Shown: positions 18,814 through 27,616 of the stretch, one piece after another
How positions within the stretch are numbered: the stretch's first letter is position 1
How the letters are laid out: every line of letters starts with the position of its first letter
NCBI GenBank assembly: GCA_030835385.1
Contig: JAURPI010000033.1
Location: forward strand, 27,469-91,468
Source of the DNA: Alphaproteobacteria bacterium
GTDB lineage: Bacteria; Pseudomonadota; Alphaproteobacteria; Rhodospirillales; Rhodospirillaceae
Reading direction: 5' to 3'
Length of the DNA stretch: 64,000 nt
The notes under the pieces: model-generated
Told to the model about the DNA's origin: nothing
What the model saw: the letters and a program-made list of their open reading frames with translations, nothing else
The model's database searches: none
Made by a program: the position numbers and the translations under genes

Positions 18814-19938
18814 TTATCCTTTGTAATACGCTTTCAGCGCTTCCGCGAACTGGCCCATTTGCTCTACGGTTCCCATACTGACGCGACACCAGGACTCGTA
18901 TGGCGCATAAGATCGACCAACAAGCATATTTTTCTGCCGCATCGCTCTAGCGAACTCGCGAACAGAACCTCCAGTATCAAACAGAACAAAATTCGTGACC
19001 GAAGGAGTGTACGCTAGACCTATTTCTTCAAACGCTGCATGGGTAACAGACAAACATTCCTGGATCTTGCTCTTACTATACGCCTGAAATGATTCATCCT
19101 GGTAGCTTGCAATTGCCGCTCGCAGCCCCATAACATTGAGAAAGCTCATCTGCAAAGGACGTAGACGCGCAATGATATCAGGTCGCGCAATGGCGTAGCC
19201 AACGCGGAGGCCAGCCATCCCATGAATTTTGGAAAAGGTCCGCGCGAGAATCACGTTCTTGCCCGCCTTTACCTTATCAATCATCGCATTGTGTGCGGAC
19301 TCGTCGAGAAGGTCTACGTAAGCCTCGTCAACAAAAACCGTCGCTAGACTCTCGACAGTATCGATAAATGATCGCAATTGATTTGCTGGTAGCAGAGTTC
19401 CCGTCGGATTGTTTGGGTTGCACACATAGACCAGACTTGTGGCGGACGTAACCCTGCTTTCCAGGGCTACGAGATCATGACGCATTTCTTGATCTAGGGG
19501 AATTTCACGGACTGTCGCCCCGGTGTTCCTCGCGTAGCCTACGAGCATCGAAAATGTTGGTTTTGCGGCAACAATTTCACCCTCTTGGCCAAAACTAAGG
19601 CCAGCCATTCTAAGCAATTCACCAGAACCCGCTGTTATGAGCACGTGGTCTTCAGCCACGCCTTCGCGTGCCGCGATAAGCTTTCTCAGCACACGACCTT
19701 CAGAGGTCGCATACATCCAGCCATCTTGTAGTGAGTCCGCCATTGCTTGCTGCGCACTTTGCGACGGACCATAGGGGTTCTCATTTGCGAGCAAACGTAT
19801 CGGTCCATCGCTCACCTTCTTAAGTGACGCTGCAGCAATAGACGACGACCAACCTGACGCTGTTAAACCAGCAGCAAGCAATCCTGCAGATCGAAATATT
19901 TGTCTACGATCCAAACCTGCATCTTGGTCTGTGGCCAT
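18814..19938 (-). CDS. Tat-exported class I/II aminotransferase (histidinol-phosphate aminotransferase-like)
   Basis: The 374-residue protein has a Tat signal: Arg11-Arg12 in DRRQIFR and a hydrophobic stretch to about residue 36. The aminotransferase core follows, with ANENPYGPS, NPNNPTG, VDEAYVD and the PLP lysine Lys237 in ARTFSKIHGMAGLRVGY. This resembles HisC but the histidine pathway would not be exported. GGAGG lies five bases before ATG 19936-19938, which fixes the start over an upstream GTG/ATG at 19968. The gene leads an operon with the racemase-like gene and the MFS gene. The substrate is unknown. Confidence 0.87.
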   Translation of the reverse strand: MATDQDAGLDRRQIFRSAGLLAAGLTASGWSSSIAAASLKKVSDGPIRLLANENPYGPSQSAQQAMADSLQDGWMYATSEGRVLRKLIAAREGVAEDHVLITAGSGELLRMAGLSFGQEGEIVAAKPTFSMLVGYARNTGATVREIPLDQEMRHDLVALESRVTSATSLVYVCNPNNPTGTLLPANQLRSFIDTVESLATVFVDEAYVDLLDESAHNAMIDKVKAGKNVILARTFSKIHGMAGLRVGYAIARPDIIARLRPLQMSFLNVMGLRAAIASYQDESFQAYSKSKIQECLSVTHAAFEEIGLAYTPSVTNFVLFDTGGSVREFARAMRQKNMLVGRSYAPYESWCRVSMGTVEQMGQFAEALKAYYKG

Positions 19939-20008
19939 CCAATCCTCCAATGCCGCAGTCTTTACCATGCCAGATCAGTGCTATAGCGACAATAAACCGC
20001 CTAAATCT

Positions 20009-20440
20009 CTATGATTCATCTGCGATAACAACAGACGCATCGCAGAACCCCTCACCAGCCCCTTTGGATTGAAAGCCAGCAATCTCACCGGCCACACCTT
20101 CCGTCATGGGCACAATCAGCCATAACTGATCTGGATCAATGGCCATTTCGGCGTCATGGGAAGACGGCGTCGTACGCCCGTTTGGATGGGAATGATACAA
20201 CCCCACGATACGTTCATTTGTGCCGCGCAATTTCCGCATCCAATCGAACTGGCACTGCGGATCTATGAGAAAGCGATTCTGGGATTCAGCTTGGTTCTCA
20301 ACCGCCACAACATTTGTAACTGTAATAAGGCTCTGACCGCGTCCAATAAGAAGGCCACAACACTCCGCTGGAAAAGCTTTTTCAGCCTCAAGCGTAACTG
20401 TGTCACGCTGCTTTCGGCTCAGTTCAATTTTTACCGTCAA
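20009..20440 (-). CDS. JAMM/MPN-domain metallopeptidase family protein
   Basis: The 143-residue product is a stand-alone Mov34/MPN/PAD-1 domain. The JAMM zinc motif is complete: Glu26 in PAECCGLL, His83 and His85 in YHSHPNG, then Ser93 and Asp96 in the S-x-x-D part. Bacterial members remove small protein tags or cut isopeptide or cysteine adducts, for example in sulfur carrier processing; no ubiquitin-like gene is seen here. It overlaps the upstream small membrane protein gene by four bases (ATGA), implying translational coupling. Confidence 0.9.
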   Translation of the reverse strand: MTVKIELSRKQRDTVTLEAEKAFPAECCGLLIGRGQSLITVTNVVAVENQAESQNRFLIDPQCQFDWMRKLRGTNERIVGLYHSHPNGRTTPSSHDAEMAIDPDQLWLIVPMTEGVAGEIAGFQSKGAGEGFCDASVVIADES

Positions 20441-20766
20441 GGTTTCGACAAGGCCGAGTCTGAAGAATTCGTGATTATCTCACCCCGCACAGCGCCCGAC
20501 ATCGTATCGACAATGAGTATTCTTGGTCCAAGTCCACCGCCGGATAGGACCACAGCAAGTTCTCCATCTGAAGTCGATATTTCTTCTATGACGGTTCCTG
20601 AGGGCTGCCCTAAGTCTATGAGGTCAAACTCTTTCTTTTCAATTTGAGCAGAAATGGCAGGCGGGGAATCTTGATGCCAGCCAAGGGAGAGTCCAACCAC
20701 CAACACAGCCAAGCCGGCGAGAAGCATCCCAGACATAACCCAAACAAGCGTTTTAGCAGCATTCAC
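20437..20766 (-). CDS. Small single-pass membrane protein, DUF6476-like
   Basis: The 109-residue product has one N-terminal transmembrane helix (about residues 7-28) and a small extracytoplasmic part with ISTSDGELAVVLSGGG and LIVDTMSGAVRG. Size and topology match the DUF6476 group seen near rluD in alphaproteobacteria, but this is recalled, not tested. It overlaps the JAMM gene as ATGA and is divergent from rluD with an 84-base gap. Function is unknown. Confidence 0.6.
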   Translation of the reverse strand: MNAAKTLVWVMSGMLLAGLAVLVVGLSLGWHQDSPPAISAQIEKKEFDLIDLGQPSGTVIEEISTSDGELAVVLSGGGLGPRILIVDTMSGAVRGEIITNSSDSALSKP

Positions 20767-20850
20767 GGTGACGGTTCCCCTAAGTTGATCGGTAGATTAC
20801 AAACTGTATTAAGCACTGTCACATACTAGAGCGAATAACCGAGAAATATT

Positions 20851-21822
20851 GTGCTGGAAAATACCGTTTCAATACTGGTCGATAGCGATCTTGCTGGGCA
20901 ACGGCTTGATCGACTTCTAAGCGGTTGCGCTACTGATCTCTCGAGAACACGCGTTAAATCACTTATTGAATCGGGATCCGTGACCGTCGACAGCAAAACG
21001 ATAGAAGATCCAAATTATAGAGTGTCACAAGGAAATTCTATACTTCTAACGGTTCCAGAGCCGATAGAAGACCAACCTGAAGCGCAAGATATAGCTCTTG
21101 ATATCTTGCACGAGGATGAACACCTGCTCGTGCTCAACAAGCCACCTGGACTCGTAGTGCACCCAGGAGCGGGCAACCCAGACAAAACACTCGTTAACGC
21201 TCTTCTTGCACATTGCGGCGAATCACTGCGAGGAATCGGTGGTGTTAAACGCCCAGGCATCGTGCATCGTATCGACAAAGACACGTCCGGACTGATGGTT
21301 GTTGCTAAGACAGATTCCGCTCACCACGGATTATCTTCTCAATTTTCTGCTCACTCCATCGAACGACGCTACGACGCTTTGATTTGGGGTGCACCCTCAC
21401 CCTTATCGGGCACAGTTTCTGGGCCGATTGGGCGAAGCTCAAAAAATCGAAAAAAGATGGCTGTGGTCAATAGCGGGGGCAAAGCGGCAACCACGCATTA
21501 TCGCGTTCTTTATTCATTCGGAATGCTCGCAAGTCACGTTTCATGCGAACTTGAAACCGGCCGAACTCATCAAATTCGCGTCCACATGACCCACTTAGGC
21601 CATAGTTTAATTGGCGATCAACTCTATGGACGTGGCACAAAACGCGGCGTACCCGACAACATCCGAACAGCAATAGCCAAATTCAATCGTCAGGCCCTTC
21701 ACGCCGCGACAATAGGCTTTCGCCACCCCGCATCCAACGAAGATTTACGGTTTGAAGTGCCCGCGCCTGAAGACTTTCAGGTTCTACAAAATGAATTGAA
21801 AAAATACGTGCGGCCAAAGTAA
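20851..21822 (+). CDS. rluD: 23S rRNA pseudouridine synthase RluD
   Basis: RluD modifies uridines 1911, 1915 and 1917 in helix 69 of 23S rRNA. The 323-residue protein has an N-terminal S4 domain (about residues 12-75), the LVLNKPPGLVVHPG motif and the catalytic aspartate Asp142 in HRIDKDTSGL. RTHQIRVHMTHLGH is in the C-terminal half. The start is GTG at 20851. It is separated from purA by a convergent region. Confidence 0.95.
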   Translation: MLENTVSILVDSDLAGQRLDRLLSGCATDLSRTRVKSLIESGSVTVDSKTIEDPNYRVSQGNSILLTVPEPIEDQPEAQDIALDILHEDEHLLVLNKPPGLVVHPGAGNPDKTLVNALLAHCGESLRGIGGVKRPGIVHRIDKDTSGLMVVAKTDSAHHGLSSQFSAHSIERRYDALIWGAPSPLSGTVSGPIGRSSKNRKKMAVVNSGGKAATTHYRVLYSFGMLASHVSCELETGRTHQIRVHMTHLGHSLIGDQLYGRGTKRGVPDNIRTAIAKFNRQALHAATIGFRHPASNEDLRFEVPAPEDFQVLQNELKKYVRPK

Positions 21823-22157
21823 CCTGGCCATTCTCAGCTCAGTCCTCTTGAGCACTCTCGTATTGTTTTTCCTCAGGCTCATAACTGACTCGACGTCAGG
21901 CCCCCACTTTAACACCAACTCTTTTTGTTGGTCTTGTAAGGCTGCAATTCTGCGGTCCGCTGTCATTGTCATAAACTTAGAAACAATAGACGGTGTCGTC
22001 GCATAAATTTCCCAACCAAACGCAGTTCAGCCATGGGGCGTCGTATTCTCGCACACACTGAGGACGTTTTACCGTCCTGCAAATATAATAGAACTCTCCA
22101 TACCCCAACATATCTGCGTTACCGAAGCATTAACCCTAGCCTCAAGGACTTACCCCC
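21823..22157. other. Convergent intergenic region between rluD and purA
   Basis: This 335-base stretch holds no gene I can support. A minus-strand open frame of 62 codons (21784-21972) overlaps rluD and lacks a ribosome binding site. A small hairpin at 21914-21932 (ACCAAC/GTTGGT, 7-base loop of mostly T) is the only structure seen and may help end transcription from either side. Confidence 0.5.
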
Positions 22158-23447
22158 CTAATCCGCGAAGGGATCTCTCACCATTATGGTGTCTTCCCGT
22201 TCCGGGCTAGTGGACAAAAGGGCCACCGGAGCCTCAATAAGCTCCTCCACGCGGCGGATATACTTAATCGCTTCAGCTGGCAGGTCGGCCCAAGAGCGCG
22301 CGCCCTGCGTGCTTTGGCGCCAGCCATCAAGTGTTTCAAATATTGGCACTACGGCTGCTTGATCGGCCATAGAGGACGGAAAGCGCGACACCCGCTCTCC
22401 ATTCAGCTCATAGGCGACACAAACTTTTAATTCCTCAAGCGTATCGAGAACATCAAGTTTTGTGAGCGCAATGCCCGTAATTCCACCCACTTTGATAGCT
22501 TGGCGGACCATCACGGCATCGAACCAGCCACACCGACGTTGACGACCCGTTACTGTTCCAAACTCCCTACCCCGCTCTCCTAGGGTTTTACCTACTTCAT
22601 CCTCAAGTTCGGTGGGAAATGGACCGGAACCGACTCTAGTCGTGTATGATTTCGTGATACCTAGGACGTAGCCGACAGCTGCTGGCCCCAGACCGGCGCC
22701 AACAGCAGCCTGACCCGCAACAGTATTGGATGATGTCACATACGGGTATGTGCCGTGATCGAGGTCCAACATCGTCCCTTGAGCACCTTCAAATAGAATG
22801 CGCTGGCCTTCCCGCCTCGCATCATCGAGTTTTTCCCAAGCCGCTATCGCATAGGGGAGAATTTTAGGAGCTAAGTCGGTTAGGTCTGAGACAATGTCGT
22901 CTCCACTCAGCTCTGGTTGACCGAGCCCTCGTAGCAAGGCGTTGTGGTGAGAGAGAAGGCGCTCCACTTTGAACGCAACAGTCTCCGGATCTTTGAGATC
23001 ACAGACACGTATCGCCCGTCGTGCGACTTTATCTTCGTATGCTGGTCCTATTCCGCGGCCAGTCGTTCCAATTTTTTTGCTTCCGGCCGCCTCTTCTCTG
23101 GCGAGATCTAGATTCCGATGTAAAGGAAGAATCAGGCAAGCATTATCCGCAATATAAAGAACTTCAGGATTAACCCGCACACCTTGAGCTTTGACCCGCT
23201 CTATTTCTTCGAGCAAAGCCCATGCATCAATCACCACTCCATTGCCAATGATTGATGGTTTGCCTCGCACCGTGCCCGAGGGCAAAAGACTCAGCTTGTA
23301 AGTCTGCCCATCGATGACAAGAGTATGGCCTGCGTTATGACCACCCTGGAAGCGCACGACAACATCCGCACGTTCCGATAGCCAATCGACCACCTTTCCC
23401 TTGCCTTCATCACCCCATTGGGCACCGACCACCGCTACATTTGTCAT
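22158..23447 (-). CDS. purA: Adenylosuccinate synthetase
   Basis: PurA joins IMP and aspartate with GTP to make adenylosuccinate in the AMP branch of purine synthesis. The 429-residue protein begins with the GTP-binding WGDEGKGK loop and has the Mg/IMP residues in the following [22 protein letters not shown] and [12 protein letters not shown] are in the C-terminal half. The start is ATG at 23445-23447. It is the last gene of the serC-serA-hisZ-purA run on the minus strand. Confidence 0.97.
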   Translation of the reverse strand: MTNVAVVGAQWGDEGKGKVVDWLSERADVVVRFQGGHNAGHTLVIDGQTYKLSLLPSGTVRGKPSIIGNGVVIDAWALLEEIERVKAQGVRVNPEVLYIADNACLILPLHRNLDLAREEAAGSKKIGTTGRGIGPAYEDKVARRAIRVCDLKDPETVAFKVERLLSHHNALLRGLGQPELSGDDIVSDLTDLAPKILPYAIAAWEKLDDARREGQRILFEGAQGTMLDLDHGTYPYVTSSNTVAGQAAVGAGLGPAAVGYVLGITKSYTTRVGSGPFPTELEDEVGKTLGERGREFGTVTGRQRRCGWFDAVMVRQAIKVGGITGIALTKLDVLDTLEELKVCVAYELNGERVSRFPSSMADQAAVVPIFETLDGWRQSTQGARSWADLPAEAIKYIRRVEELIEAPVALLSTSPEREDTIMVRDPFAD

Positions 23448-23453
23448 GCCCGA

Positions 23454-24614
23454 TTATCTTTCGTTGGGTACATCAACGACTTCTCCATCCTTCAGCATTT
23501 TTGAGCAGCCTAAAATTCTCGCTTCTGCCAACATATCAGCGTCTTTGGTAAGCGAAGCGCGTACTCTAAAGCCATCATCCTGTAATTTACTTATTGCGTT
23601 TCGTGGCGTTCCATAAGGTGTATAGACGCAAGGCCTCACGGAGCCTTTTGGTGCGACAGGCAAAAGGGCATCCATAAATAGGGTCGCTCCAGTCGCGGGC
23701 TCAGATACTTTGTCACCATGACTAACCGCATACCGTCCACCGCGACCAATCTCCCGCGTACTGCCTTTCGCAAACAGAAAAAATGTCACGCCAGTATGGT
23801 ACTGCAGACCGCGGTTTTCCACGAGATCAATCGTAAGTGCCAACTCAGGTGTCTCTGCCTTTACAGTATCCGCGACAGCAAACAGAGTTTTTAGATGCTC
23901 TGCAGCGGCGGCAGGAAGGTCAACCCTAGCTAATGAGTCCCTCGCGACGTTTAACGGTCCAGATGCTTCAACCAAAGCGCAAAGTAGGTCAGATTGACTG
24001 CCCCCTAGTTTTCGAATCTCTGCCGCATCTTTATGATTGAGCGCCCCGTAAAGCGCTTCTATCTCGTCTTCGTTGAGCTCTGAGGTTTCCAACAAGGCCG
24101 GTACGAGCGGAGGCAAGGCTAAGTCCACCGTTAGGTCTTTGACACCCACATCTGCGACTGCCTGCGCCGCCACAATTATCGCTTCGGCATCTGCGGCTAC
24201 GCTATCCGGACCGATCAACTCAAACCCGACTTGTGTGAACTGCCGGTCTGGGCGTAATTGATGCCCCTTAACGCGAAGCACCTGACCTGCGTACATGAGA
24301 CGCAATGGTCGGGGCACTTTCTGGAGACGGGTGGATGCCAATCGAGCAATTTGCGCCGTAACGTCTGCTCGAATACCAAGTGTTCTCTGAGATATGGGGT
24401 CAACCATCCTGAATATACGGTCAGCCGTTGCTGCTCCCATGCCAGCCAGGAGGGTGCTCTCAAATTCAACAAGAGGCGGCGACACACGGTCGTAGCCGTT
24501 CGCGTTAAACGACGCCGTAAGAAGTTCCACTAAGGCCGCCTCTGCGGCGGCATCAGGGGGAAGCACGTCGCGCAAGCCTTCGGGCAGCAAGGTCGGACTG
24601 GCTGTTTCGGACAT
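23454..24614 (-). CDS. hisZ: ATP phosphoribosyltransferase regulatory subunit HisZ
   Basis: HisZ is a catalytically idle class II histidyl-tRNA synthetase relative that activates the short form of HisG in the first step of histidine synthesis. The 386-residue product has the aaRS-like start LLPEGLRDVLPPDAA and motif-2-like RADVTAQIARLA, and lacks the C-terminal anticodon-binding domain. The ATG at 24612-24614 (MSETASP) is preferred over an in-frame ATG at 24674. The short HisG is expected elsewhere in the genome. It lies between serA and purA. Confidence 0.9.
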   Translation of the reverse strand: MSETASPTLLPEGLRDVLPPDAAAEAALVELLTASFNANGYDRVSPPLVEFESTLLAGMGAATADRIFRMVDPISQRTLGIRADVTAQIARLASTRLQKVPRPLRLMYAGQVLRVKGHQLRPDRQFTQVGFELIGPDSVAADAEAIIVAAQAVADVGVKDLTVDLALPPLVPALLETSELNEDEIEALYGALNHKDAAEIRKLGGSQSDLLCALVEASGPLNVARDSLARVDLPAAAAEHLKTLFAVADTVKAETPELALTIDLVENRGLQYHTGVTFFLFAKGSTREIGRGGRYAVSHGDKVSEPATGATLFMDALLPVAPKGSVRPCVYTPYGTPRNAISKLQDDGFRVRASLTKDADMLAEARILGCSKMLKDGEVVDVPNER

Positions 24615-24734
24615 GACTTTCAGGCCTGAGTGGAACTGGAGCGTGGAAGAAGTCTGGAGGTAAATAGCCCCCAATTCGTTCTCCGAGTTCTACCGGCCTA
24701 GCCGGATCAGGGCAATGGAAATTCCCAAAAAGAC

Positions 24735-26312
24735 TTAGAAAACCAACGTTTGGGCCTGTTGGACCTGAGGCAAGTCACGCACCTTGGCCAGCAAAGAATC
24801 GTCAATTTCCTGGTCGAGCTGCAATAAGGCGATGGCATCACTACCTTTAGTGGGCCGACCCAAGTGGAACGACGCAATATTGACACCGGCATCGCCCAGC
24901 GCGGTCCCCAACTCACCAATAAAGCCAGGCTTATCGTCATTTATGACGTAGAGCATGTGAGGGCCGACCTCAGCTTCCAAATTGATACCATTTACATCAA
25001 CCAACCTAGGCAGGCTATCGCCAAACAAGGTTCCAGATATGGTTCGCGTCTGCCGTTCCGTCGTGACTGTCAGAGAGATTAATGTGTGGTAGCGATCACT
25101 CCCATCTTTCTTAACTTCATTAATTTCGATATCGCGCTCACGGGCAATCACGGGCGCATTCACCATATTTACGCTTTCCATCAACGGTGACAGCAAACCT
25201 TGGATGGCGATCGAGGAGAGTGGTCGCGTATTGAGATCGGCCACCGCTCCAGAATAGGCAATTGATACCTTACTGATGCTGCTCTGCGTAATTTGACCGG
25301 CGAAGCTGCCGAGTTGTTCAGCGAGCTTTAGATACGGTTTTAATCGGGGAGCGTCTTCGGCGCTCACCGAGGCCATATTCAAAGCATTGGTTACAGCACC
25401 AGATACTAAGTAATCTGATATTTGTTCGGCGACCTGAATGGCGACGTTCTCTTGTGCTTCGGAGGTCGAGGCTCCCAGGTGCGGCGTGCACACGACATTT
25501 TCCATGCCAAACAGGATATTTTCTTTAGCTGGCTCTTCTTCGAACACATCAAAAGCCGCGCCGGCGACATGGCCGTCTTCGAGAGCTTTCTTTAGATCCG
25601 CCTCAACAACAAGACCGCCGCGTGCGCAGTTGATAATGCGAACACCCTTTTTCATTGTTCCTATCGCCGCCGCGTCGATCAGACCTTTTGTTTGGTCAGT
25701 GAGCGGCGTATGCAAAGTGATAAAGTCAGCCCGAGCAAATAGTTCATTCAACTCCGCTTTCTCAACGCCGAGCTCAACCGCCCTATCCGCCGATAGATAA
25801 GGATCAAACGCAGCCACTTTCATCTTTAGGCCAAGAGCACGGTTGGCGACGATGGAACCGATGTTACCGCAACCCACAAGCCCTAGCGTCTTTCCGTACA
25901 ACTCGACACCCATAAAACGGGATTTTTCCCATTTGCCCTGATGTGTCGACTCGTTTGCCTGCGGGATCTGCCGTGCCAACGCCATCATCATAGAAATTGC
26001 GTGTTCTGCGGTTGTGATAGCGTTACCGAATGGCGTGTTCATAACCACAACACCATTCTGCGTCGCTGCCGGTGTGTCGACATTATCGACGCCGATACCA
26101 GCTCGACCAACGACCTTAAGGTTGGTAGCCGCTGCCAGAACTTCGGGCGTAACTTTAGTCGAAGACCTAATCGCGAGTCCGTCGTACTCACCGATACAAG
26201 CAATGAGTTCTTCTGGGGTCATACCCGTTTTAACATCAACGTCTACACCGCGATCCTGAAAGACCTTTACAGCTTGCTCGCTCAACTTGTCTGAAATTAG
26301 TACTTTAGGCAT
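24735..26312 (-). CDS. serA: D-3-phosphoglycerate dehydrogenase
   Basis: SerA starts serine synthesis by oxidising 3-phosphoglycerate to 3-phosphohydroxypyruvate with NAD. The 525-residue protein has the NAD-binding GLVGCGNIGSIVA, the catalytic HLGAST histidine region with GGLVVE before it, an intervening ASB domain and a C-terminal ACT domain (about residues 450-525) for serine feedback. Length is that of the long ACT-bearing type. It begins four bases after the serC stop, so the two are an operon. Confidence 0.97.
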   Translation of the reverse strand: MPKVLISDKLSEQAVKVFQDRGVDVDVKTGMTPEELIACIGEYDGLAIRSSTKVTPEVLAAATNLKVVGRAGIGVDNVDTPAATQNGVVVMNTPFGNAITTAEHAISMMMALARQIPQANESTHQGKWEKSRFMGVELYGKTLGLVGCGNIGSIVANRALGLKMKVAAFDPYLSADRAVELGVEKAELNELFARADFITLHTPLTDQTKGLIDAAAIGTMKKGVRIINCARGGLVVEADLKKALEDGHVAGAAFDVFEEEPAKENILFGMENVVCTPHLGASTSEAQENVAIQVAEQISDYLVSGAVTNALNMASVSAEDAPRLKPYLKLAEQLGSFAGQITQSSISKVSIAYSGAVADLNTRPLSSIAIQGLLSPLMESVNMVNAPVIARERDIEINEVKKDGSDRYHTLISLTVTTERQTRTISGTLFGDSLPRLVDVNGINLEAEVGPHMLYVINDDKPGFIGELGTALGDAGVNIASFHLGRPTKGSDAIALLQLDQEIDDSLLAKVRDLPQVQQAQTLVF

Positions 26313-26316
26313 TTCG

Positions 26317-27486
26317 TTATCCTACATGCTCTGTCATCACTTGCCCGTACGCCCATTCGAGCCACGGACAAAGCGATTCTATGTCGGCGGTCTCAATTGT
26401 CGCTCCACCCCATATTCTGAGTCCTGGTGGAGCGTCGCGATACGCGCCGATGTCAAATGCCGCTCCTTCCGTATCAAGCAAAGACACCATCTTCTTAGAC
26501 GCCGCCGCTTGCGCACCCGCGTCCAACGCTACAAACCAGTCCGCCACGATAGTCAGGCAAATAGAAGTGCAGGACCGCGTTGAGTCATCGGTCGCAAGGA
26601 ATTCAACCCAGTCGGTTTTTTCAACCCAATTGGCGAGCGCAGATAAATTTGCTTCTGAGCGTTTAACGAGAGCAGCTTGCCCGCCCTCGCCTTCAACCCA
26701 TTTCAATGCATCAATCGCATCTTCCACACAAAGCATGGATACCGTGTTGATGGTCACACCTGAAAAGATGTCCGCGTTGAACTTACCGCCTTTTGCCATC
26801 CTAAAAAGCTTGGGCATTGGCCAGGGCGGAGCGTAACTCTCAAGACGCTGCACTGCTCGAGGGCTCAGAATAAGCATCCCGTGTTGCGCTTCGCCGCCCA
26901 ACACTTTTTGCCACGAGTAGGTGATGACATCGAGTTTTGACCAAGCCAGGTCCATAGCGAACACTGCAGATGTCGCGTCACAGAATGTTAGCCCCTCGCG
27001 ATCGTCAGGTATCCAGTCGCCGTTCGGCACCCGTACACCAGAAGTTGTGCCGTTCCAGGTGAAGATCACATCTCGGCCAAAATCAACCTGACCGAGGTCA
27101 GGCAGCGCTCCGTAATCCGCGTTCAAGGCTCGGACATCTTCAAGTTTCAGTTGTTTGACGACGTCTGAGACCCAGCCCTCACCAAAACTTTCCCAAGCCA
27201 ACATATCCACACCGCGAGCCCCAAGCATGGACCACATGGCCATTTCCATGGCGCCCGTATCAGAGCCAGGAACAATGCCAATGTAGTAATCGTCGGGTAT
27301 TCCAAGGATTGTGCGCGACCGATCAGAAACCTCTTGAATACGCGCCTTTGCGGGCTTTGCCCGGTGCGACCTTCCAACCAGAGCGTCTGACAATGCCGAA
27401 ACGCTCCAACCTGGCCGTTTCGCGCATGGACCAGAGGAAAAATTGGGGTTATTGGGGCGCGAATTTGGCTTCGCAGCAATAGTCAT
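26317..27486 (-). CDS. serC: Phosphoserine aminotransferase
   Basis: SerC converts 3-phosphohydroxypyruvate to phosphoserine. The 389-residue protein is of the alphaproteobacterial type, with [13 protein letters not shown] at the start, [12 protein letters not shown], and the PLP lysine in [12 protein letters not shown]. The serine and pyridoxine pathways share this enzyme. The start is ATG at 27484-27486. It is followed by serA on the same strand. Confidence 0.95.
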   Translation of the reverse strand: MTIAAKPNSRPNNPNFSSGPCAKRPGWSVSALSDALVGRSHRAKPAKARIQEVSDRSRTILGIPDDYYIGIVPGSDTGAMEMAMWSMLGARGVDMLAWESFGEGWVSDVVKQLKLEDVRALNADYGALPDLGQVDFGRDVIFTWNGTTSGVRVPNGDWIPDDREGLTFCDATSAVFAMDLAWSKLDVITYSWQKVLGGEAQHGMLILSPRAVQRLESYAPPWPMPKLFRMAKGGKFNADIFSGVTINTVSMLCVEDAIDALKWVEGEGGQAALVKRSEANLSALANWVEKTDWVEFLATDDSTRSCTSICLTIVADWFVALDAGAQAAASKKMVSLLDTEGAAFDIGAYRDAPPGLRIWGGATIETADIESLCPWLEWAYGQVMTEHVG

Positions 27487-27616
27487 GGATGCGGGGCCTT
27501 CCTAAGACAGACTAACGGGTGGGTTTAGCCAGCACACCAAGACCTGGTCAACTGGATGAATGGGCGCGGATACTACGTATGGCATGGGAGTGCGTCAACG
27601 CGCCCCTAGCGGATTT

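Noticed and set aside
21784..21972. Minus-strand frame of 62 codons after rluD
   Set aside because: It overlaps the rluD end, has no ribosome binding site and matches no family I know.
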